A stretch of DNA of 64,000 bases from Gaiellasilicea sp963789355 (GTDB taxonomy: Bacteria; Actinomycetota; Thermoleophilia; Gaiellales; Gaiellaceae): the NCBI GenBank assembly GCA_963789355.1, contig CAWBKK010000003.1:62001-126000 (forward strand), given 5' to 3'. Each line of letters begins with the position of its first letter. Within the stretch, counting starts at the first letter, position 1. Below the pieces are notes generated by a model that made no database searches, was not told the DNA's origin, and worked only from the letters and a program-made list of their open reading frames with translations. Positions 55,918-62,854 of this stretch are shown piece after piece. The position numbers and the translations under genes were made by a program.

Positions 55918-56430
55918 ATGACCGGTGCTCCCTTCGCGCTCGAGCCTCTCCTCACGGCCGTGCGCGCGCGGAGCACCGGCATCGACTCCCACATCCACGG
56001 CGAGCTGCACTGGCGCACGGTCGGCGCGAACGGGCTCTGGCTCGCCGAGCCGCTCGACAGCGCCGACACGCTCGTGATCTTCCTCTTCGCGCTCCTGCAC
56101 GACTCGATGCGCGAGAACGACTCGGTCGACCCCGAGCACGGGCCGCGCGCGGCCGACTTCGCCGGCGAGCTGCACGCCGAGGGCGTCCTCGCCCTCACCG
56201 CGCAACAGCTCGAGATGCTCCAGTACGCCTGCTTCGAGCACACGAACGGGCTCGTCTCGGACGACCCGACCGTCGGCGCCTGCTGGGACGCCGACCGGCT
56301 CGACCTGCCGCGCGTCGGCGTCACACCGAACCCGGCGCTCTTCTCCACCGAGCGGGCGCGGAATGGTGAGTACGTCCCCGCCCCGCCGCCCGACTGGACG
56401 GAGCTGTACGCCCGTTCGCGCGACCGATGA
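55918..56430 (+). CDS. HD-like hydrolase, 170 residues
   Basis: SHIHGELHWRTVGANG (near 24) holds the first histidine(s). LFALLHDSMRENDSVDPEHGPRAADFAGEL (near 56-85) carries the HD pair, and LQYACFEHTNGLVSDDPTVGACWDADRLDLPRVGVTP (near 102-138) holds the later His and Asp ligands. The order H...HD...H...D fits metal-dependent HD-domain phosphohydrolases. No membrane segments are present and the substrate is unknown. ATG at 55918 has no strong ribosome-binding site; the preceding bases are of the lower-GC accessory region. GC-rich composition returns from this gene onward. Confidence 0.75.
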   Translation: MTGAPFALEPLLTAVRARSTGIDSHIHGELHWRTVGANGLWLAEPLDSADTLVIFLFALLHDSMRENDSVDPEHGPRAADFAGELHAEGVLALTAQQLEMLQYACFEHTNGLVSDDPTVGACWDADRLDLPRVGVTPNPALFSTERARNGEYVPAPPPDWTELYARSRDR

Positions 56431-56489
56431 GTTCGAGCCGCGTGCCCCGTCGAACGTGAGAGAGTCCGTTCACTCAAGAAGGAGGCACC

Positions 56490-57255
56490 ATGCCTGCACC
56501 AACCCTCGTCGTCGGCGCACCGTGCTGGATCGACCTCTACAGCTCGGACACCGCGAAGGCGACCGAGTTCTACGGCCGGCTCTTCGGCTGGACGACCGAG
56601 TCGGCCGGGCCTGAGTTCGGCGGCTACTTCACCTTCCTGAAGGACGGGAAGCACGTCGGCGGCTGCATGGCGAACGACGGAACCGAAGGCCACCCGGACG
56701 CCTGGACCGTCCACTTGATGACGGACGACATCGAGCGCACCGCGGCCGACGCGGGCGCGAAGGGCGGCCAGGTGCAGGTCCCGCCGATGGACGTCGCTGA
56801 CAACGGCCGCTTCGCGATGATCGGCGATCCCGGCGGAGCGGGCGTCGGCGCCTGGCAGCCGGGCATCGTCAAGGGATTCGAGCTGCGCGGCGAGCCCGGG
56901 AGCTCCCGCCTGGTTCGAGCTGCACACGCGGGAGTACGACAAGAGCGTCGCCTTCTATCGCGACGTGTTCGGCTGGGACACGCACGCGATGAGCGACTCG
57001 CCCGAGCTGCGCTACACGACCCAGGGCGAGGGGGAAGACGCGCTTGCCGGAATCATGGACGGCACCGGACACATGTCTGCGGGCGAGCCCGCCGCCTGGT
57101 CGATTTACTTCGAGGTCGAGGACGTCGATGCCGCACTCGAGCTGATCCCCGAGCTCGGCGGCACCGTCGCCGGGCCGGCCGAGGACACGCCCTACGGCCG
57201 CCTCGCCGCGGCCACTGATCCGACCGGCACCCGCTTCAAGCTGATCACCGGCTGA
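56490..57255 (+). CDS. Two-domain VOC (glyoxalase-like) protein, one apparent frameshift
   Basis: About 254 residues if one extra base near 56901 is removed. Domain 1 (PCWIDLYSSDTAKATEFYGRLFGWTTES...GRFAMIGDPGGAGVGAWQPG) and domain 2 (PAWFELHTREYDKSVAFYRDVFGWDTHAM...GRLAAATDPTGTRFKLITG) are paralogous VOC units of about 120 residues. Removing the base joins ELRGEPG to APAWFELHTREYD. AGGAGG eight bases before ATG 56490 is a strong ribosome-binding site. Related proteins in actinobacteria include hydroxylase-like and 27-kDa antigen-type proteins of unclear function. An intrinsic-type hairpin follows. Confidence 0.82.
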
Positions 57256-57263
57256 AAGGATCT

Positions 57264-57293
57264 GGGAGGGGCCGCACGGCCGCGGCCCCTCCC
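57264..57293. terminator. Strong GC hairpin between convergent glyoxalase and subtilase genes
   Basis: GGGAGGGGCCGC (57264-57275) and GCGGCCCCTCCC (57282-57293) form a perfect 12-base-pair stem with a 6-base loop. It lies in the 50-base gap between two convergent genes, nine bases after the glyoxalase stop and 12 bases before the subtilase end. There is no long T-run on either side, so it is a bidirectional hairpin of the kind common in GC-rich actinobacteria. Confidence 0.75.
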
Positions 57294-57305
57294 AACTTGC
57301 GGGCC

Positions 57306-58672
57306 TCAGCGGAACGCGCGCTTCACGGCCGCATAGGCGTCCACGTACCCCGCTCCGGCTTCCCAGGTCGCGTAGGGGATCGGCGTCGCGGTCGCCTGCA
57401 GCAGCTCCTTGATCCGCAGCGGCTTCAGCGACGGGTTCGCGTCGAGCATCAGCGCCACGATCCCCGCCACGTGGGGCGCGGCCATCGACGTCCCGCTCTG
57501 GACGGTGTAGTAGGGGAGGTACTCCGGCTCGACGCCGAGGAGGAGGTCGAGCGGCGTCCCCACGGCCCCGAGCGGCGAGATCCCGCGCGTCGAGACGACG
57601 AGGTAGCCGGGCGCGGTCACGGTCGGGCGGTCCTCCACGTCCACGTCTTCCCGTCGAGCGCGAACTGGCCGCCGACGCCGGCCGTGCCGCGCGAGGAGAA
57701 GTCGGCGAGCGCGCGATTCGGGTCGCCGGCCGCGACCGTGATCACCCACGGCGCCTTCTTGTAGTTGCCGCTGATCGTGCACTCGCCGGGGCCGGAGTTG
57801 CCGGCCGAGAAGACGACGACGATCCCGGCCTTGAAGGCGTCGTAGGTCGCCCGCGTGATCGGATCGTCGGGGTTGACCGGCGTGCACGCGTCGTCGGTGT
57901 CGCCCCACGAGTTCGTGATCACGTCGATCCCGTAGCGCGCCTTGTTCGCGAGCGCGTAGTCGAAGCCGCCGAGCACGTCGAGGACGGCGAGGCCGGCGCC
58001 CGAGCCGTAGCCGACGAGCTTCGCGCTCGGCGCGACGCCCTCGTACTTGCCGTTCGAGCGGAAGCCTGTGGCGCCGACGATCCCGGCGACGTGGGTGCCG
58101 TGGCCGCCGGTCGCGTCCGTGTTCTCGATGTTCTCGAAGTAGACGACCGGCGCGAGCTCGGAGATCGAGCCGAGGTTCGTCGCCGCCTCGACGTTCTGGA
58201 CGAGATGGTGGGCGCCGAGGCGGTGATCGAGGTGGCTGCCGTCGATGCCGCTGTCGTTGACGAGGACGGTGACGTCGTGGCCGGCGACCGGAAGGTTGTC
58301 GTTGCGGCGCGTCAGCCTCGCATCGGCCCGAACGGCGTCGACGCCGGTGACGTTCGTCGAGGTGGCGTTGTCGTAGCTCAGTTGCCGGTTGAGCGTGACC
58401 GAGGCAACCTGCGGCGACGCGGCGAGCGCGGCCAGCTGCGGCGCGGTCGCGAGCGCGCCAGCGATCGGCAAGGCCTGAAAGGTGAAGCCGGAGGTGATCC
58501 CGACAGCGGTCAGGGCGGCAACGTCGGCCGCGCTCGGCGCGCCTTCGCCCTTGAAGGTGACGACGATCTCGACTGGCCCGGTCGCAGCGGCGCCGCCGGC
58601 GGTCGACGTGCCGGCTCCGAGCGCGAGCACGGCGGCGAGCACGAGCGCAAGCGGCAGGCGAGTCGTTGGCAT
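57306..58672 (-). CDS. Secreted subtilase (S8), one apparent frameshift
   Basis: About 455 residues if a missing base near 57635 is restored. The signal peptide (PTTRLPLALVLAAVLALGAGTSTAGG) and inhibitor-like propeptide (PVEIVVTFKGEGAPSAADVAALTAVG) precede the catalytic domain. Asp is in VTVLVNDSGIDGSH, His in GGHGTHVAGIVGA, the oxyanion Asn in VVFSAGNSGPGEC and Ser in QSGTSMAAPHVAGIVALML. The frame changes after LDGKTWTW. TGGAGG should probably read TGGGAGG, giving TWEDRPTVTAPGYL. Without repair the nucleophilic serine is lost. It is the second secreted protease in the window and unlike the first has no accessory domains. Confidence 0.82.
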
Positions 58673-58738
58673 CCGTCGTTCCTTTCGCGGTCAGGTGAAC
58701 CCCGCTCTAAGAACGACGCCGACGCGGAAAGAGATTCG

Positions 58739-59260
58739 TCAGTCGCAGACGGCGAGGCGGGCGACGAGCGCCGACACTCGGCCGCCCGTTATCCGTGCGA
58801 GCAGCCCCGGATACGGGCCGCCGCCGGCCTCCGCGCAGATCTGGCGGGTCACGAGCCAATAGCCCGCGTCGCCCTGGAACCTGGTTCTGAGGCGGGCGCG
58901 CGGGTAGAGGGTCTTCAGGCGCTCGACCGAATCACCGACGCGGAGGCCGACGTTCGTCCGCCAGGCGGCTCTGCCCGTCACGATCGCGGTCAGGGCGACG
59001 CGCTCGGCACACGGCTTGCCGTCGAAGGTGAAGAACTGGACGACGAGCCGAAGGCCCTTCCAGCTCTGCTGGCAGGTTTGGGCGGAGAGCACGCGGCTCG
59101 TCGATGGTGCGCCAAAGAGGCGCTCGACGTCCGCGGCCGTGCTGGCGCCGATCTTGATCCCGCCGGCGTTCTTGTCGCCCTGGATCACGTGGACGCTGCC
59201 GCCGGATGCTGCCCCGGCAAGCGCCCCGAGCGCGACGACGACAGCGGCGAGAGCCCGCAT
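58739..59260 (-). CDS. Secreted protein of unknown function, 173 residues
   Basis: A cleavable signal peptide (RALAAVVVALGALAGAASGG) is followed by a domain with GGIKIGASTAADVERLFGAPSTSRVL near residue 33, and later VGLRVGDSVERLKTLYPRARLRT, a second copy of the same idea. Such paired G-x-S-x-x-x-V-x-x-L-F/Y elements resemble lipoprotein SmpA/BamE-like or related beta-alpha motifs, but no family can be named firmly. Cysteines (QTCQQSW, KPCAER, QICAEAG, AVCD) could form two disulfides. It lies nine bases downstream of the propeller protein gene and is probably in the same operon. Confidence 0.7.
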   Translation of the reverse strand: MRALAAVVVALGALAGAASGGSVHVIQGDKNAGGIKIGASTAADVERLFGAPSTSRVLSAQTCQQSWKGLRLVVQFFTFDGKPCAERVALTAIVTGRAAWRTNVGLRVGDSVERLKTLYPRARLRTRFQGDAGYWLVTRQICAEAGGGPYPGLLARITGGRVSALVARLAVCD

Positions 59261-59269
59261 TCCGCGAAC

Positions 59270-61159
59270 CTACTCCTTCGCCGGCGGGAACGCGACCCAG
59301 CCGCGTTCGGCCAGCGTCGCGAGGCTGCTCGCCTTGACGCCGTTCTCCGAGACCGTGAAGACACTGTCGCGGACGACGAGCGAGCGGCGGATCGGATTCG
59401 CCTGTTCGTGCTCGACGCGCCCGGCCGGGTCGATTCCGCGCGCGCGGCCGACCCGGAAGCCGACGGCACGCTGCTCGAACGGGATCATCACGAGGCCCGT
59501 CCGCGGCCAGAAGAGGAACGCGTGATGGTCGTGCTCGGCCTCCGACCAGCCCTGGCCGAGCGCCTCGGTGTGCAGCCGCGTCGGCTTGCGCAGGTCAGAG
59601 ACGTCGAAGATCGAGAGCTGGGTGCCGGTTGGACGGCCCTCTTCGGTCGCATCCTGGCCGACGCCGAGCAGCAGGTCCTCGCCGATCGGGTGCAGGTAGG
59701 CGGAGTAGCCGGGAATCTTCAGCTCGCCGAGCACGCGCGGGCGCTCGGGCAGCGAGAGGTCGAGCGTGTAGAGCGGGTCGATCTGGCGGAAGGTGACGAC
59801 GTAGCCGGTGTCGCCGACGAAGCGCACGGAGTAGACGCGCTCGCCCTTGCCGAGCCCGCCGATCCTGCCGGCCTGGACGAGCGCGCCGCCGGTCGGGCGC
59901 AGCGTCGTCAGGAACGACTCGGTCTCGCCGCCGGCGCCCCACCACGCCGGGCTCTCGGTGCTGACGACCCGGAGCACGCCCCGGTGCTCGGAGAGCGACC
60001 ACTGGCTGAGCAGGTAGCCGGAGACCCTGCCGCTGCCGCGGTAGTGCGTCTTCACCGGGCTCGCGATGTCGAACTTGTGGATCTCGGTCTGGACGCCGTT
60101 CTTGTCCTGCATCGGCTTGTCCGGATCGGGGCGGTCGGCCCAGCGCTCGGTGGCGACGTAGAGGCTCTCGGGCGAGGCGTAGACGATCCGGCCGTCGGTC
60201 ATCACGGACGCCGAGTCGACCGGCTGCAGCCCCTTGGTCAGGTCGACGGTGAGAACGGTGAGCATCCCGAGGCCGGAGAACGCCGACGCGCGGCGGACGT
60301 GGCGGCACTGGACGAGCGGGCGCGCCTTGCCGGCCTTCGCGCCGGCGCGCTTGATCTGGTACGACGGCAGCCAGCGCGCGACCTTCGACCTCGCGACGAC
60401 GGCCCGGTTCTGCTGCGTGGCCGCAGCCAGCGCCTCCTTCGAGCCGTCGGCGGGCGGAACGAACGGAAGCGCCGCGGGAACCTGGGAGGCGGCGACGATC
60501 CGGACGCTGCCGCCGACGAGCCGCGCGGCGACGTAGGAGCCGTCGAGTGTCAGGGAGCGGACGAGCCGCAGTCGCGCCGGGTCGGAGACGTCGATCTCCG
60601 CGAGCGCCGACTGCGCGGGCTGGTACGGGGCGATCCGCGCCGCGATCGCGGGCAGCGGCTCGATCCAGAAGCCGCCGCGCGAGAGCACGAGCAGGCGGTC
60701 GCCGTGGAGGAGCAGCTCGTGGCTCTGCCCCGGCTCGAGCGCAAGCGAGTCGAGCAGTCGCGGCCTGAGGCCGCCGACGTCGACTGCGCGGAGCTTCCCG
60801 TTCGCGACGGCGAAGAGCGTCTTGCCGTCCGTCTTGACGAGGTCGGGCTCGTCGACGCCCTCCTCCTGGACGTTCGTGCCCGAGAAGTCGACCCCCTGGA
60901 CCGGCGCGGCGGCGCGGGCAGGATTCGCGGTCGAGGCTGTCGCCTCGATCCCGGGGCGACCGCCGCCGAGGCCGTACGGGCCGACGAAGCGCTTCGCCTG
61001 CGCCTTCGCGTAGCCGAGCAGCTGGCCGCAAGAGGAGAACGACGTCAGCCTCGGCTTGGAGGCGTCCGGAGCCGAACGGGCGGTTGTGCCCCCCACGGAC
61101 GCGGCCGCTACGACCGCGAGCGCGGCGAGGAGAGCGACGCGTCTACCGAAGTTCATCAC
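59270..61159 (-). CDS. Secreted beta-propeller domain protein (PF09826 type)
   Basis: 629 residues. The signal peptide is followed by SSCGQLLGYAKAQAKRFVGPYGLGG and SGTNVQEEGVDEPDLVKTDGKTLFAVANGKLRAVD (near 93-127), the opening of the C-terminal propeller domain found in secreted archaeal and actinobacterial proteins. Later blades are visible as LAEIDVSDPARLRLVRSLTLDGSYVAARLVGG, YSVRFVGDTGYVVTFRQIDPLYTLDLSLPERPRVLGELKIPGYSAYLHPIGEDLLLGVG and FDVSDLRKPTRL. The function of the family is unknown; it is usually extracellular. The start MM at 61159. It is upstream of the 173-residue secreted protein gene. Confidence 0.88.
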   Translation of the reverse strand: MMNFGRRVALLAALAVVAAASVGGTTARSAPDASKPRLTSFSSCGQLLGYAKAQAKRFVGPYGLGGGRPGIEATASTANPARAAAPVQGVDFSGTNVQEEGVDEPDLVKTDGKTLFAVANGKLRAVDVGGLRPRLLDSLALEPGQSHELLLHGDRLLVLSRGGFWIEPLPAIAARIAPYQPAQSALAEIDVSDPARLRLVRSLTLDGSYVAARLVGGSVRIVAASQVPAALPFVPPADGSKEALAAATQQNRAVVARSKVARWLPSYQIKRAGAKAGKARPLVQCRHVRRASAFSGLGMLTVLTVDLTKGLQPVDSASVMTDGRIVYASPESLYVATERWADRPDPDKPMQDKNGVQTEIHKFDIASPVKTHYRGSGRVSGYLLSQWSLSEHRGVLRVVSTESPAWWGAGGETESFLTTLRPTGGALVQAGRIGGLGKGERVYSVRFVGDTGYVVTFRQIDPLYTLDLSLPERPRVLGELKIPGYSAYLHPIGEDLLLGVGQDATEEGRPTGTQLSIFDVSDLRKPTRLHTEALGQGWSEAEHDHHAFLFWPRTGLVMIPFEQRAVGFRVGRARGIDPAGRVEHEQANPIRRSLVVRDSVFTVSENGVKASSLATLAERGWVAFPPAKE

Positions 61160-61210
61160 CCTGCTTATACGCCACGTCTCCCTGATTCGTCACACCCGAT
61201 GTGTGGAGTT

Positions 61211-61230
61211 GTGCGTTGGGGGAACAACGC
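61211..61230. promoter_or_regulatory. Hairpin in the leader of the 25-residue membrane peptide
   Basis: TGCGTTG (61211-61217) pairs with CAACGCA (61224-61230) around the loop GGGGAA. It lies 46 bases before the TTG start of the small membrane peptide, in the only non-coding gap before it. A second imperfect repeat CACAC-CCGA-TGTGTG lies just upstream (61193-61206). These could be leader structure or operator; no regulator is assigned. Confidence 0.35.
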
Positions 61231-61275
61231 AGGTAGAGGGTGCGTGCAACCGACGGATCGCGAAAGGAGCACCAA

Positions 61276-61353
61276 TTGAGCTTGCTCTGGATCATCTTGA
61301 TCGTCGTGCTGGTGCTGGCGCTGCTGGGCTTTTTCGGCCGCGGCCGCTTCTAA
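61276..61353 (+). CDS. 25-residue hydrophobic membrane peptide
   Basis: TTG at 61276 follows AAAGGAG with seven-base spacing and opens SLLWIILIVVLVLALLGFFGRGRF before a TAA at 61351. Nearly the whole peptide is one membrane helix, ending in a small basic tail (GRGRF). It is followed 25 bases later by a clear intrinsic terminator, so the unit has a ribosome-binding site, frame and terminator of its own. The form resembles the tiny DUF3309-like or other stress-related membrane peptides seen in many bacteria. The function is unknown. It is too short for routine gene callers and is easily missed. Confidence 0.7.
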   Translation: MSLLWIILIVVLVLALLGFFGRGRF

Positions 61354-61378
61354 GTAGGCCACGCCGCGCGCAGGTATA

Positions 61379-61410
61379 GGCCGTCCGGCTCTGGCCGGGC
61401 GGCCTTTTTT
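61379..61410 (+). terminator. Intrinsic terminator after the membrane peptide
   Basis: GGCCGTCCGGC (61379-61389) pairs with GCCGGGCGGCC (61394-61404) with one wobble pair and a four-base loop, directly followed by six T residues (61405-61410). This is the only textbook factor-independent terminator noticed in the window. It closes the small peptide unit before the DUF1385 gene. Confidence 0.9.
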
Positions 61411-61426
61411 GCGCGATGCTTGCGAG

Positions 61427-62206
61427 GTGGACGCCGCGGTCACCGATCTGCTGGCGCGCGCCGACGGTTCGGCAGTGCTGCCGAAGCTCGGCGGGATGGC
61501 CCGGCCGAACGGCGTCGTGATCGTGAGCGAGCGCTACTGGGCGTTCGCGACGACCGAGGGGGCGCTGCACGAGGGCGAGATGCCTGTTCGCCGATCTCGG
61601 GCTGCACGGATTCCGCTGCTGCGGGGTCTGCTCCAGCTCGCGTCCTCGATGGCGCCGCTCGTGCGCGGGCGCGGGGTCGCCCGCTCTCGCGAGCGCCTCG
61701 TCCTCCTCCTGGCGCTGCTGCTGCCGTTCGCGTTCGTCGCGCTTCCGGGCCGGCTGGAGCTCGCGGCCGGAGTCCTGACGACGGCGCTGATCATCCTCTG
61801 GCTCTTCCGTGGTCGCACGCTACGCCTGCACGGCGCCGAGCATCGCGCGATCGCGGCGGCAGAGGCGAGCTCGCTGGTGAAGACGTGGACGGGTGAGGCG
61901 CGTCCGACCCGATTCTCGGCCCGCTGCGGGACGAACTTCGCCGCCCTTGCGATTCCCGTCACCGCCATCTTCGACCAGCTGGCGCCCCGTTTCCTCGCCC
62001 CCACGCTGACCGGTGTGCTCGTCGCGATCTTCTCGATCGGCGTCACGATGGAGCTCTGGAAGGCCGTGCAGCATCCGTCCGGGCTGCTGCAGGGGTTTCT
62101 CTTCCCCGGCCTGGCGTTGCAGCGGCTGACGACGCGCGAGCCGGATCTGGCGGACACGCAGGTGGCGCTCCGCGCGGTCGCTTCCGTGCTTCGGCGCGAG
62201 CTCTAG
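61427..62206 (+). CDS. DUF1385 family membrane protein
   Basis: 259 residues. LPKLGGMARPNGVVIVSERYWAFA (near 18-41) is the DUF1385 opening. Two hydrophobic hairpins (LVLLLALLLPFAFVALPG and AAGVLTTALIILWLF) are followed by LHGAEHRAIAAAEA, which is the conserved metal-like EH motif of the family. RFSARCGTNFAALAIPVTAIF and late membrane helices complete it. The function is unknown; one relative is involved in bacterial cell physiology without a defined reaction. GTG at 61427 was preferred to the TTG at 61409, which lies in the preceding terminator. Its stop shares CTAG with the convergent GNAT gene. Confidence 0.87.
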   Translation: MDAAVTDLLARADGSAVLPKLGGMARPNGVVIVSERYWAFATTEGALHEGEMPVRRSRAARIPLLRGLLQLASSMAPLVRGRGVARSRERLVLLLALLLPFAFVALPGRLELAAGVLTTALIILWLFRGRTLRLHGAEHRAIAAAEASSLVKTWTGEARPTRFSARCGTNFAALAIPVTAIFDQLAPRFLAPTLTGVLVAIFSIGVTMELWKAVQHPSGLLQGFLFPGLALQRLTTREPDLADTQVALRAVASVLRREL

Positions 62207-62706
62207 CGGATCCGGTAGGCCATCAGGATCGCGTCGACGTACTCGTCGCCGCGGCGGTAGTGCGCCTTGCGCAGGCCTTCGCGCTCGAACCCGAACTGCT
62301 CGTAGAGGCGGAGCGCCGGCTCGTTCCAGGGGAAGACGTGCAGCTCCAGCTTGACGACTCCGGCGTCGCGGGCCCACGCGACAGCCTGGTCGAGCAACGC
62401 CCGACCGATGCCGAGGCGCCGGTGGCTGACGGCGACCATCAGGCCCAGGTCGGCAACATGGCGGCTGGCGCTGTGAGGGTCGCGTGCGACCGAGAGGCGG
62501 CCCACGATCGCGCCGTCGTCCTCGGCCACGTAGACCGCCGCGTCGGGGTGCCGGCGGAGCGCGCGCAGGTAGCGCCGCTCCTCGGTGACGGTGCGCCAGC
62601 CGTCCGTGTTCAGGAGCCATGCCTCCGGCTCGCGGCCGATCGACGCGCCGAGCGCGACGAGCGTCGCCGCATCCTCCGGCTTCGCTGTGCGAATGACGAC
62701 GCTCAC
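62203..62706 (-). CDS. GNAT family N-acetyltransferase
   Basis: 167 residues with a complete GNAT fold. IRTAKPEDAATLVALGASIG opens it. VAEDDGAIVGRLSV and the acetyl-CoA loop VAVSHRRLGIGRALLDQAVAWARDAG (near 103-128) follow, then KLELHVFPWNEPALRLYEQFGFEREGLRKAHYRRGDEYVDAILMAYRI. The WNEPALRLYEQFGF and DEYVD endings resemble RimJ/RimL- and spermidine-type acetyltransferases, so protein or small-amine substrates are possible. The start is GTG at 62706. A longer ATG reading upstream adds a low-complexity basic stretch and was rejected. The next gene upstream is gamma-glutamyltransferase, 148 bases away. Confidence 0.87.
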   Translation of the reverse strand: MSVVIRTAKPEDAATLVALGASIGREPEAWLLNTDGWRTVTEERRYLRALRRHPDAAVYVAEDDGAIVGRLSVARDPHSASRHVADLGLMVAVSHRRLGIGRALLDQAVAWARDAGVVKLELHVFPWNEPALRLYEQFGFEREGLRKAHYRRGDEYVDAILMAYRIR

Positions 62707-62854
62707 GTCCCTGGCCGCCTTTCGCTCCCGCCCGGCGGAGCCGGGCTCCGCGAAAGGCTGACGTCGCTCGCGGCGCTCCAGCCGGTGGCCCGTACCGCCG
62801 TACTGTCCCACCGGCCTACGCACCACGAGCGACGCCCCAGGAACGTGAGCGGAG

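Noticed and set aside
58091..61279. Open frame of about 1,060 codons on the plus strand across the subtilase and propeller genes
   Set aside because: Antisense to three genes with clear signal peptides and domains; repetitive Arg/Gly/Asp composition only.
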